Of a DNA stretch of 64,000 nt, positions 17,269-25,344 are shown in pieces. The translations under genes and the position numbers were made by a program. Origin of the DNA: Psychroserpens mesophilus (GTDB lineage: Bacteria > Bacteroidota > Bacteroidia > Flavobacteriales > Flavobacteriaceae); the NCBI RefSeq assembly GCF_000826645.1, contig NZ_JXJP01000001.1, forward strand, positions 434,001-498,000. Reading direction: 5' to 3'. The first letter of the stretch is position 1. Each line of letters starts with the position of its first letter. Under the pieces are notes generated by a model, which was given only the letters and a program-made list of their open reading frames with translations, made no database searches and was not told the DNA's origin.

Positions 17269-20200
17269 TTATTGAATGACAACCTGATGACTTTCAACTT
17301 CTCCATTATATATAATGAGTAGCGTATAAACTCCTGTAGCTAATCCGTTTACGTTTATTGTTGTTAGAGTAGCTGTAGCACTTGCTTCATATACCATCCA
17401 TCCTGAACTGTTAAAAAGTTTTAGAACTAAGCTTTCAGAACTTTGTAATAGACCAGCTGGCTGATTTGTTAACTTTACATTTAAATTGGAATCTGCAGGA
17501 ACTGGAAAGATTACAAAATTATCACTAGTAATATTACCAGAGTTACTGTCATTACAAATATTTGTACAATGTTTAATATCATATTTAATAGTCTTCCATT
17601 TAGACCAACCACAATAATTTCTCATTCGTACTTTAAAACGAATTTCTCCATTACATTGAGGTGTTATAATGGCAAATTCATTATTGCTTGTCGTCCACTG
17701 AAAATTAGTGGATATTTGTTGCCACTCAACTTCTAGTATTTCATCATTAGAAGGTAACATATTTAGTCGTATTCCTAGGTCGTCACAGCTACTAAATGCT
17801 GCAATAGGATCTGTAAGACCTGTTTTTATTTTATCAACTTTTTCAATGGATGCAATCTCAGGTTGACCGATAAAAATGTTTTTGCTGAAGCTTCTTCCGT
17901 CCTCTATGACAGCAGAAATATTAGCACTTCCAGTCCCAATCGCTTTTACTTTTATACTGTAGTTTGAATTGTTTATTTCCAAAATTTCTAGGCTATTGGA
18001 AACATACCATGTTGGATCTGAAGGCAATTTACACGAACCAAAATAAAATGTTCTCACCTCATTTTCGCAAAAGGCATTGTCGCCTTGTAAGTCATCATTA
18101 AATAATGGGTAATATGGTAGCTGTTCATTTCCGGCTAATTCTTCAAATAACCAATTAGCGCTTTTATTGGTGAAACTGGTATGTTGTGTATTTTCATCGT
18201 GTCCAAAATAGCTGTCAAAATAGGTGTCGTCTCCACATACTAAGTTGTAATCTAATGGATTTAACCAACTTTGATCAGGGTTTTTGTGAGCAATGGCAGA
18301 GAATGAAGGAATAAATGAATGATTTGGTCTGAAATCACGTAACTCAAATCGACTGTCTCCTAAAGCACCCGATAGCCAGTAAGTTAAATTACCCAAAGGA
18401 TTTTCCCAGAAACTTCCATTAGAACTATTAATGGGATATGTGCTTAATATAGATTTTGCAATATCATTTTGTCCTCCAAACCAACCACCTGGCACAATGT
18501 CCATATTGTCCCTAGAGTTAATGTTAGGTGATTTATGAATAATTTCTGTGGAAGGAGCTTTTTTAAATCGTGCTATTTTTTTATACCCAGAACCAAAAGA
18601 CGGCATGAAATAGCTTTCTAAACTAGCAATATGTACATCAAATGTTATTGATCCAAATAGGAGATCGATATCTACCCTTTGAAATCCTCTGATATTCAAA
18701 ACATTTTCACTATTGTAGCCAATGGTTTTTCCGGTTAAAGAACCGTTTACTAATGCAATTTTTCTTAGATTTTGTGGATAGCCATGTGAGTTAGGGAGAC
18801 CGTTATTTTCTTGATTATTATAGTAATTTCTATAATAAAATGAACCATCATCTGAAGGAAATCCTTGAGAAGCAACTTTACCATTCAAGTTGTTTTCATT
18901 TATAGTATGTAAATTGGGAACATCTCGATGAAATTCAATTAATTGTTGACGTGCTGCCACACTTCCCAATTGGTTAACATAGAAATTGTTAGCAGCATCA
19001 TTGCTTCCTAACGTACTAATTAAATGAATTAAAGCCTGATCGCCAAGAGGAATATTTGCGCCCAGATGTGGACTATCAACACTGACCCATAAACCTGTGT
19101 TGTGATCCCAGTCTAGGTCATTAGTTTCTGCATATTTTTTTTCCATGTATGCCAAAGCATATCTAGAAATTTGTCCACCCATACTTGGGCCAACAATAGC
19201 GATTTCTTCAGTACTATTGACTTCTGCTAACTTTAGTTTTATTTTTTTGATGAGTGCTACCAATGCAAGCGCATTACTTTCAATGTAATAGGCACCTCCA
19301 TCAATGGTTACCAGCTGATTGTTATCTAAGTTGGTTGTTGTATAGGTTGGCTGATTGACCATGATGACGTCGTATCCTTGCAGCCTTAATTTCTCTAAAA
19401 TATTTTCTGTTTGAATTCCATTTTGATAATGCATAAGATCTGTCATTGAGCGATGCTTGTCAGGATCAAAAACACCATTTGACAAACTTGCTGCCGCACA
19501 TTCTGGGTCATCTTCACAATCGCAATCTTGAATTTTGCGTTTATCACCAGGATCAAATCCGTCGATAATAATGACTGGTTTGTACACATTTAAATCAGAA
19601 TGAAACGATTCATCAGCATAAAAAATTCGATAGTCTATTCTAGGGAATATTCTGGGATCATTGATTTCATAACCTTTGAAGGATTCATCAGCTATTACAA
19701 ATTCATCTTTGGCTCTTGGGTCACTAGCTGTGCATAGTCCGTTAACATTATTAACAGATGGATTAGCAGGTGTATAATGGAAATAAAAATTACCTTTTGT
19801 GGTTAATGTCGAATTGTCGTTGAAAGTTATTTGACATGTAAATTCTTTAGTGCCACTAGAATAATATGGCACAGTTATGTTTTGAGGAATTAAATTTTCA
19901 TCACTAATAATAGTATTGGTAGTTGTACCAAAATTAATAGTCAATGTCTTAATTCCATTTCCACCATTGGTCAAGTATAAATCTGCATTAAATTTAAATG
20001 TGACATTCGTGCCTTTTATAATGGATCTTGTTGGAGCCACTATGGTCGTTTGCATGGAATAAAAAGCGGGCTTATTAGGAATTTGCCCAAACAGTTCTGT
20101 GGTTTGATTCAGAACTAAGCCTCCTTCACCTTGGTTTTCATAATTGTAATTAAGAATCTGAAAGGGAGAATTTAGAATAGCAATATTCACCTCATTATCT

Positions 20201-20493
20201 TGAATTGTATTAGCAATTCTGTTTTCTAATTCCTGAAGGCTTATAAGCCTTGTGTGATTGCTTGCGTTGTGTAATTCATTTAATGCTTGTCTGAAGTATT
20301 TATAGTCTGAAGAATTTGAATAGTTTGCTTTGTTAAAGTTATACAGGTTTGCAAACTGTGTAACACGTTCATAAATAATACCAGAAGTTACTGAGGATTG
20401 GTTTACATTGACCAGCATGGAGTCTAGCTTGGTTTGTGCGTTCATGCCATAATTTAATAGCATAATTACTGTCAATACATAAAAAAATTTCAT
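17269..20493 (-). CDS. Very large secreted alpha/beta-hydrolase-like protein, T9SS cargo (paralogue A)
   Basis: Exported protein of 1074 residues: signal peptide MKFFYVLTVIMLLNYGMNAQ, N-terminal beta-rich region, central hydrolase domain, another beta-rich region and a T9SS type-A sorting domain (NFVIFPVPADSNLNVKL ... ATGVYTLLIIYNGEVESHQVV). The hydrolase core has KPVIIIDGFDPGDKR, then IVGPSMGGQISRYALAYM, with Ser437 in the nucleophile elbow, then WVSVDSPHLGANIPLG. His771 in QHTSFTNKSANW is a candidate catalytic His. The same blocks occur in the gene at 36606-38969. It may be an esterase, lipase or amidase; the substrate is unknown. Paralogue A has an extra Cys/Asp-rich loop (IQDCDCEDDPECAAA) after the GFDP motif. 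No clear terminator separates it from rpsO downstream. Confidence 0.8.
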   Translation of the reverse strand: MKFFYVLTVIMLLNYGMNAQTKLDSMLVNVNQSSVTSGIIYERVTQFANLYNFNKANYSNSSDYKYFRQALNELHNASNHTRLISLQELENRIANTIQDNEVNIAILNSPFQILNYNYENQGEGGLVLNQTTELFGQIPNKPAFYSMQTTIVAPTRSIIKGTNVTFKFNADLYLTNGGNGIKTLTINFGTTTNTIISDENLIPQNITVPYYSSGTKEFTCQITFNDNSTLTTKGNFYFHYTPANPSVNNVNGLCTASDPRAKDEFVIADESFKGYEINDPRIFPRIDYRIFYADESFHSDLNVYKPVIIIDGFDPGDKRKIQDCDCEDDPECAAASLSNGVFDPDKHRSMTDLMHYQNGIQTENILEKLRLQGYDVIMVNQPTYTTTNLDNNQLVTIDGGAYYIESNALALVALIKKIKLKLAEVNSTEEIAIVGPSMGGQISRYALAYMEKKYAETNDLDWDHNTGLWVSVDSPHLGANIPLGDQALIHLISTLGSNDAANNFYVNQLGSVAARQQLIEFHRDVPNLHTINENNLNGKVASQGFPSDDGSFYYRNYYNNQENNGLPNSHGYPQNLRKIALVNGSLTGKTIGYNSENVLNIRGFQRVDIDLLFGSITFDVHIASLESYFMPSFGSGYKKIARFKKAPSTEIIHKSPNINSRDNMDIVPGGWFGGQNDIAKSILSTYPINSSNGSFWENPLGNLTYWLSGALGDSRFELRDFRPNHSFIPSFSAIAHKNPDQSWLNPLDYNLVCGDDTYFDSYFGHDENTQHTSFTNKSANWLFEELAGNEQLPYYPLFNDDLQGDNAFCENEVRTFYFGSCKLPSDPTWYVSNSLEILEINNSNYSIKVKAIGTGSANISAVIEDGRSFSKNIFIGQPEIASIEKVDKIKTGLTDPIAAFSSCDDLGIRLNMLPSNDEILEVEWQQISTNFQWTTSNNEFAIITPQCNGEIRFKVRMRNYCGWSKWKTIKYDIKHCTNICNDSNSGNITSDNFVIFPVPADSNLNVKLTNQPAGLLQSSESLVLKLFNSSGWMVYEASATATLTTINVNGLATGVYTLLIIYNGEVESHQVVIQ

Positions 20494-20541
20494 AATTTTG
20501 AGAGATTTTAGTTAATAAAATGATGTTGATTAAAATTATTT

Positions 20542-20569
20542 AAAGAGGCAAATGGCAGTTTGCCTCTTT
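20542..20569 (-). terminator. Hairpin between the lipoprotein triplet and the secreted hydrolase gene
   Basis: A perfect 11 bp stem (20542-20552 with 20559-20569) and 6-base loop, located 7 bases after the stop of the last lipoprotein gene. The longer T-run is on the plus strand; on the minus strand the T-run is short, so termination may be partial and could let some transcription into the hydrolase gene. Confidence 0.65.
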
Positions 20570-20575
20570 TTTAGT

Positions 20576-21181
20576 TTATTGAAAATTTGCATCTGGAAGG
20601 GTAAAACCATTTATGTCAAATCTTCCTTGAGTTATTTGAATGGTGTCATGTGGTTCTTGGTAGTTTCTAACACTACCACTAAAAGTGCCTGATATTATGC
20701 CACTATTTAAATTAAAACTTGTAATTGTTATATTTCCGGAATTTTCATAGGAAAGATAGTTTTGATAGTTCCCAACATCTTTTCGCCAAACCCGACAATG
20801 CATGTACGTATGGTTTAAACCGTCTATGCCGTTTTGACCATTTGATTCATTAACTATGTAGCTTGCGATTCCATTATCATGTAGTCCCTGTATATGCATT
20901 AAAAGACTTGCTGTTTTTTCGCTATTATAATCGTGAACATCTATTTCATTATAATCATTATCAATTCCTCCTCCCCAAAATATCATTGCATTGTCATTAG
21001 TACTAAACGTTCCGTCTCCATCTCTGGGAATAAAAAGGAGTTGATCTATATAGCAACCAAATGTATTGGCTCCGTTTTGAGTAATAGGAGGTAAGGTTCT
21101 TTCACTGTTCAAAATGGTGTCGTCGTTACCACAGCTGAGGCACACTGTTGTAATTACTAAGAATAAGATTGAATGTTTCAT
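20576..21181 (-). CDS. Tandem lipoprotein copy 1 (promoter-distal)
   Basis: Exported lipoprotein of 201 residues: signal peptide MKHSILFLVITTVCLSC with a lipobox (Cys17), tether GNDDTILNSE, then TLPPITQNGANTFGCYID. The C-terminal half has the invariant blocks HTYMHCRVWRKDVGNYQNYL and FSGSVRNYQEPHDTIQIT. Residues about 65-115 differ strongly from its two neighbours. Small Bacteroidota lipoproteins starting with similar text are sometimes filed under DUF6252; I cannot confirm that. Its N-terminus resembles copy 3 and its extreme C-terminus (FDINGFTLPDANFQ) differs from copies 2 and 3. It is the last gene of a four-gene operon. Confidence 0.8.
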   Translation of the reverse strand: MKHSILFLVITTVCLSCGNDDTILNSERTLPPITQNGANTFGCYIDQLLFIPRDGDGTFSTNDNAMIFWGGGIDNDYNEIDVHDYNSEKTASLLMHIQGLHDNGIASYIVNESNGQNGIDGLNHTYMHCRVWRKDVGNYQNYLSYENSGNITITSFNLNSGIISGTFSGSVRNYQEPHDTIQITQGRFDINGFTLPDANFQ

Positions 21182-21203
21182 GAGTTTTATTTTAGAGTTG
21201 TTT

Positions 21204-21812
21204 TTAATTGAAGTCTGTTTCGTCTAGTGTATCCCACTTAAAGTCAAATCGACCATTAGTTATTTGAATGGTGTCGTGAGGTTCTTGGTAATTACGAACA
21301 CTTCCTGAAAACGTTCCTGAGGCTACACGGCTAGAAAGGCTATAGTTTGTAATGGTAATAGTGCCAGAGTTCTCATAAGACAAATAGTTTTGATAGTTCC
21401 CGACATTTTCTCGCCAAACACGACAATGCATATACGTATGGTCTAGTCCGTCAACACTCGTGAATCCATTTGATTCATTTATGATATAATTGTCTGTTCC
21501 GTATTGGTGAATACCTTGAAGGTGTAAAAAAACACTAGCAGTATGTTCACTTTTATAGTCGTGTAAATCATATTCTTGGTACTGAAGATTTCCACTTGGA
21601 TCTCCCCAGACCAAGGCAGCTGGATCACTATTATTAAAAGTTCCATCACCATTTCGAGGTATGAATAAAGTATTATCAATATAACAACCAAATGTATTGG
21701 CTCCGTTTTGGGTAATAGGAGGCAAGGTTCTTTCATTGTTCAAAATGGTGTCATCGTTACCACAGTTAAAACAGATTGTAGTTAGTACCAATAGTAAGAT
21801 CGAATTTTTCAT
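21204..21812 (-). CDS. Tandem lipoprotein copy 2 (middle)
   Basis: Lipoprotein of 202 residues in the same family: MKNSILLLVLTTICFNC, lipobox Cys17, tether GNDDTILNNE. The block NTLFIPRNGDGTFNNSD and the whole C-terminal third (ENVGNYQNYLSYENSG, then FKWDTLDETDFN) are essentially identical to copy 3, while the signal peptide has diverged from copies 1 and 3. The middle part (PAALVWGDPSGNLQYQEYDL...) is unique to this copy. Intergenic spacing of 24 bases on its upstream side and 22 on its downstream side implies one transcript. Function unknown; surface display is likely from the Asn/Asp-rich tether. Confidence 0.8.
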   Translation of the reverse strand: MKNSILLLVLTTICFNCGNDDTILNNERTLPPITQNGANTFGCYIDNTLFIPRNGDGTFNNSDPAALVWGDPSGNLQYQEYDLHDYKSEHTASVFLHLQGIHQYGTDNYIINESNGFTSVDGLDHTYMHCRVWRENVGNYQNYLSYENSGTITITNYSLSSRVASGTFSGSVRNYQEPHDTIQITNGRFDFKWDTLDETDFN

Positions 21813-21836
21813 GTGCGTGACATATTAGAGTTATTT

Positions 21837-22445
21837 TTAATTGAAGTCTGTTTCATCTAGTGTATCCCATTTAAAGTCAAATCGACCATTAGTTATTTGA
21901 ATGGTGTCGTGAGGTTCTTGGTAATTACGAACACTTCCTGAAAACGTTCCTGAGACTAAACGGCTAGAAAGGCTATAGTTTGTAATGGTAATAGTGCCAG
22001 AGTTCTCATAAGACAAATAGTTTTGATAGTTCCCGACATTTTCTCGCCAAACACGACAATGCATATACGTATGGTTCATGCCATCGATTCCTCTTAATCC
22101 GTTAGATTCATCTGTAATATAATCACCAATTCCGTTAGCATCAAGCGCTTGGATATGCATTAACAAACTTGCTGTTTTTTCGCTTTTATAATCATGCACA
22201 TCGAATTCGTAGTATGAAGTTAATTCTGGATATCCTGAAATAAAATAAACGGCTTGATCACTATTATTAAAAGTTCCATCACCATTTCGAGGTATGAATA
22301 AAGTATTATCAATATAACAACCAAATGTATTGGCTCCATTTTGGGTAATAGGAGGTAAGGTTCTTTCACTGTTCAAAATGGTGTCATCGTTACCACAGCT
22401 GAGGCACACTGCAGTAATTACTAAGAATAAGATTGAATGTTTCAT
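21837..22445 (-). CDS. Tandem lipoprotein copy 3 (promoter-proximal)
   Basis: Lipoprotein of 202 residues. The signal region MKHSILFLVITAVCLSC and the segment SEKTASLLMHIQ match copy 1, but the block from ENVGNYQNYL to the C-terminus matches copy 2 almost exactly. This makes it a mosaic of its neighbours. The middle part (QAVYFISGYPELTSYYEFDV...) is its own. It starts 5 bases after the stop of an outer-membrane protein gene, so all four genes probably form one operon. Function unknown. Confidence 0.8.
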   Translation of the reverse strand: MKHSILFLVITAVCLSCGNDDTILNSERTLPPITQNGANTFGCYIDNTLFIPRNGDGTFNNSDQAVYFISGYPELTSYYEFDVHDYKSEKTASLLMHIQALDANGIGDYITDESNGLRGIDGMNHTYMHCRVWRENVGNYQNYLSYENSGTITITNYSLSSRLVSGTFSGSVRNYQEPHDTIQITNGRFDFKWDTLDETDFN

Positions 22446-22450
22446 GAGTT

Positions 22451-22987
22451 TTATTTATTAGATGTGTGTTTAAAATTATATCTGAGTATTGTAGAATACA
22501 TAAAGGTGTTATTGTTGTGATTGAATTCTGCTTGGAATTGAAACCCAAAAGACAATCTATGTTTTGATAAGAACATTAATCGTGTACCCAAGGGGATATT
22601 GAAGTAAGTACTATTAATTGTACCTGATGGAAATTTAGTATAAGAAACACGATGGAGGCCAAAACCACTGTAAACTTCAGTTTGCATCCAGTTAACAAGT
22701 TTTGGATGTACTTCAAACAACAGATTTAAGGATGAGAAACGATCGTGATTACTACCTAAAATATTCAAATCTTCTCCTGCGTTAAATTGTAATCGAAAAT
22801 TTTGTTTATAAATCACAAAACCTAAAGCAAGACCAACATGGATACCACCATTATTGAAGTTGTCTTGCTTTTTATTTGAATTAAAAACACCTAATGGAAT
22901 CAGTTGAACATCCTTAATTTTAAAATTTTGGCTATTTACAATGAAGGCTGAGATGCAAAAAAGAAATAGAAGTAGAATCTTTTTCAT
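22451..22987 (-). CDS. Outer-membrane beta-barrel-like protein of unknown function
   Basis: Exported protein of 178 residues with signal peptide MKKILLLFLFCISAFIVNSQ. The mature part alternates hydrophobic and polar residues in strands (NFRLQFNAGEDLNIL, LNLLFEVHPKLVNWMQTEVY, LSFGFQFQAEFNHNN) and ends with a typical barrel terminus, TILRYNFKHTSNK. It is short for a barrel (about eight strands). ATG 22987 is chosen because it gives a clean signal peptide; a longer frame to 23029 adds residues that do not look like one. It leads the operon with the three lipoproteins, 5 bases upstream of copy 3, so it may be their outer-membrane partner. Confidence 0.7.
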   Translation of the reverse strand: MKKILLLFLFCISAFIVNSQNFKIKDVQLIPLGVFNSNKKQDNFNNGGIHVGLALGFVIYKQNFRLQFNAGEDLNILGSNHDRFSSLNLLFEVHPKLVNWMQTEVYSGFGLHRVSYTKFPSGTINSTYFNIPLGTRLMFLSKHRLSFGFQFQAEFNHNNNTFMYSTILRYNFKHTSNK

Positions 22988-23124
22988 TATTGGAAGGATT
23001 AGTTTGTTGTTGTTCAGACTAATATACAATAAAATATAGAAAATATACTATGTATATGTTATTTTTTAATAATAAAGAAACATTCTAAACAATAAAATCA
23101 TGACTAAGCCAACTATTAAGCATA

Positions 23125-23154
23125 AAAAAAGCGAGCCAATTGGCTCGCTTTTTT
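23125..23154 (-). terminator. Palindromic terminator
   Basis: A perfect 30-base palindrome (15 bp half-sites), with an A-run on the left and T-run on the right so that it works in both directions. It lies 22 bases past the stop of the T9SS cargo gene on the minus strand. Confidence 0.9.
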
Positions 23155-23176
23155 ACTCGTAAGACTTTAAAGTTTC

Positions 23177-24211
23177 TTACTTCTTGATAAATCTTTTAGT
23201 TATGAATCCTTTAGAGGTTTCAATATTTAAAATGTATAATCCAGATTGTAAATCAGATACATTAATAGTTTCAAAGTTATCAGTTATGGTTGAAATAGCT
23301 CTTCCGTTCATATCGAAAATTTGAGCAGATGTCACTGCACTATCATCAGATAACTTGATATTTAAAATTGAAGAAACAGGATTAGGAAACAATTTCATTT
23401 CATTTGGTGACAATGTGTTACTAGCAATACTTAGAGTGCTTCTATCAAGAACTTCATACAGTCTAATGGTTTCATTGATAACGGTTCCAAAAGCGTCTAT
23501 ATCAATAACATTTGTAGAAGTTCTGAATACTAAGTTGCCATCAGTATCATCATAATAGAAGTAAGATGTTTGTGTAACTGTACCGATATTTATGATGCCA
23601 AAAGCTAGCAATGTCACATCTAATTCTGTTTTTAATCTCGTAACACTTCCGTTATAAGCTCCCAGACCAAAATCGTTTAGGTTTAAAGTGCCATAGGCAT
23701 CCACAGTGGTATCAAAGCTTCCAGAAATTGTGCCAGATACTGTTGTTCCATTTGCATCACCTTCAAATGAGCCACCAACGGTGTCTCCTCCATTTGAAAA
23801 ATTATACGTTAAAGGGAACTGTCCTAAGGTTGCATTATTCGTAAAATTTAAAGTAAAAAGATCTTGAACAACACCAGTTATTGATATTAAATCAGATTGG
23901 TTACTAATAAATAATTTACTTTCTGTAGGTGGCATACTATTAGTTGTAACCACCAAAACTTCTGTAGTTCCAGGATAAGCCGTTTGCTCTGCTGATGTAG
24001 GGGCAACGTTTGTGTCTGTATTGATTCCTACTGGAGATAAAGAGGTGAAATTCCAAGTTGCATTTGTGCCTGACGCACTTTCATCAAGTGGGTTAGTTGA
24101 GTCTATAATGGCATATGCTTTTTGTGAACTATTTACAAAGCTAGAAATGGGTGCCTGTGCAAAAGTAAAGTAAGAGGTCAATAAAAATGTAAAGAGTAGT
24201 TTTTGTTTCAT
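23177..24211 (-). CDS. Secreted T9SS cargo protein of unknown function
   Basis: Exported protein of 344 residues: signal peptide MKQKLLFTFLLTSYFTFAQ, a beta-rich mature region with many Thr, Asn, Gly and Asp residues and almost no Cys, and a C-terminal type-A sorting domain (NEMKLFPNPVSSILNIKLSD ... LQSGLYILNIETSKGFITKRF). That domain is the export signal recognised by T9SS, after which the protein is released or attached to the surface. The central part (SNGGDTVGGSFEGDANGTTV) does not resemble a known enzyme. It is flanked by terminators on both sides, so it is monocistronic. Confidence 0.8.
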   Translation of the reverse strand: MKQKLLFTFLLTSYFTFAQAPISSFVNSSQKAYAIIDSTNPLDESASGTNATWNFTSLSPVGINTDTNVAPTSAEQTAYPGTTEVLVVTTNSMPPTESKLFISNQSDLISITGVVQDLFTLNFTNNATLGQFPLTYNFSNGGDTVGGSFEGDANGTTVSGTISGSFDTTVDAYGTLNLNDFGLGAYNGSVTRLKTELDVTLLAFGIINIGTVTQTSYFYYDDTDGNLVFRTSTNVIDIDAFGTVINETIRLYEVLDRSTLSIASNTLSPNEMKLFPNPVSSILNIKLSDDSAVTSAQIFDMNGRAISTITDNFETINVSDLQSGLYILNIETSKGFITKRFIKK

Positions 24212-24273
24212 GTCTTAATGGTTTGAGTTATTGTTGGTTACGAATTTATGAAATAATTACATAAGGTTAAAAG

Positions 24274-24297
24274 AAAAGACCTCAATTGAGGTCTTTT
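24274..24297 (-). terminator. Terminator of accD
   Basis: A perfect 24-base palindrome (12 bp half-sites), beginning 1 base after the accD stop codon. T-rich sequence follows on the minus strand. Confidence 0.88.
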
Positions 24298-24298
24298 T

Positions 24299-25156
24299 TT
24301 AAGCGCGTAAGGGCTGATTTTTTATCAAATCAATGTATAAATTGACTTTTTGCTTCAAATCTTTTCGATGGGTTATAAAGTCTAAGAATCCGTGTTCTAA
24401 CAAGAACTCAGAAGTTTGAAAGCCTTCAGGTAAATCTTGACCAGTAGTGTCTCTTACAACTCTCGGTCCAGCAAAGCCAATCAGAGCACCTGGTTCACCA
24501 ATGTTGATGTCACCAAGCATTGCAAATGATGCCGTAGTGCCTCCTGTGGTTGGATCTGTACATAATGAAATGTAAGGAATACCAGCATCTGCGAGTTGGG
24601 CTAACTTAACTGATGTTTTAGCCAATTGCATCAACGATAATGCAGCTTCCATCATACGAGCACCTCCAGATTTGGAAATAATCATAAATGGTAATTTCTT
24701 CTTAAGTGCATAATCTGCTGCTCTTGCAATTTTTTCACCAACAACACTTCCCATAGATCCTCCAATGAATGAAAAATCCATACAGGCAATAACTAAGTCC
24801 TCTCCATTAGATTTTCCAACAGCTGTTCGGACGGCATCTTTGAGATTTGTTTTTTCTTGAGCTGCTTTTAAACGGTCTGGGTATTTTTTAGTGTCTTCAA
24901 ATTTTAGAGGATCTTTAGAGGATAAATCGGCATCTAATTCTTTGAATTTATTGTCGTCAAATAGAATTTCGAAGTATTCTTTACTTCCAATTCTTACGTG
25001 ATATCCATCTTCTGGACTCACGTAAAAGTTTTTTTCCAATTCTTTGGTATCAACAATTTTACCCGTGGGAGATTTATACCACAACCCTTTAGGTGTGTCT
25101 TTTTTCTGTTCGGTAGTGGTTTGTATCCCTTTATCTTTTCTTTTAAACCAAGCCAT
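24299..25156 (-). CDS. accD: Acetyl-CoA carboxylase carboxyltransferase subunit beta, zinc-ligand cysteines absent
   Basis: Subunit of 285 residues that with AccA transfers the carboxyl group from biotin to acetyl-CoA to make malonyl-CoA for fatty acid synthesis. The carboxyltransferase core is complete: [62 protein letters not shown] and [21 protein letters not shown]. The N-terminal zinc ribbon of E. coli AccD (Cys27, 30, 46, 49) is recognisable by context ([12 protein letters not shown] and [13 protein letters not shown]), but all four cysteines are replaced (Ser29, Thr31/Gly32, Ser47, Asp50). I believe other flavobacterial AccD proteins share this. accA and biotin carboxylase are not in the window. 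Start ATG 25156 (MAWFKRK) is the family's usual start. Confidence 0.95.
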   Translation of the reverse strand: MAWFKRKDKGIQTTTEQKKDTPKGLWYKSPTGKIVDTKELEKNFYVSPEDGYHVRIGSKEYFEILFDDNKFKELDADLSSKDPLKFEDTKKYPDRLKAAQEKTNLKDAVRTAVGKSNGEDLVIACMDFSFIGGSMGSVVGEKIARAADYALKKKLPFMIISKSGGARMMEAALSLMQLAKTSVKLAQLADAGIPYISLCTDPTTGGTTASFAMLGDINIGEPGALIGFAGPRVVRDTTGQDLPEGFQTSEFLLEHGFLDFITHRKDLKQKVNLYIDLIKNQPLRA

Positions 25157-25224
25157 AATGCTTTGTGAGTTTTAGATTTATGATTTATGAATAACGATTA
25201 TTATTTAGCATATCATTCAGTATG

Positions 25225-25296
25225 AACGCTAAATAGCGTTAAGGATTGAAGCGGCATCCTTTTTTTTGAAAAAAAAGATACAGCGTAAAGCCTGAC
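25225..25296 (+). repeat. Structured intergenic element, possibly a dispersed flavobacterial repeat or RNA
   Basis: Between fbaA and accD lies a compact set of inverted repeats: AACGCT/AGCGTT (25225-25230 with 25235-25240), AAGGAT/ATCCTT (25241-25246 with 25256-25261) and an 8-T/8-A hairpin (25260-25267 with 25269-25276). The second and third compete for the same bases. The text GGATTGAAGCGGCATCC ... AGCGTAAAGCCTGAC looks to me like an element recurrent in flavobacterial intergenic regions, but I could not search. Strand is assigned by that resemblance. Confidence 0.5.
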
Positions 25297-25344
25297 TACA
25301 AAATTAAACCTTTTTTTAGTTTTGTGGTAACGCCCAAAAAAAAC

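Larger units (their letters stand above)
20576..22445 (-). repeat. Tandem triplication of a lipoprotein gene with mosaic identity
   Basis: Three units of about 630 bp in direct orientation. DNA identity is very high in the last third of units 2 and 3 (compare 21204-21435 with 21837-22068) and in the signal-peptide part of units 1 and 3. It is low in the centre of each gene. This pattern points to duplication followed by gene conversion at the ends and divergence of the core. Confidence 0.85.
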
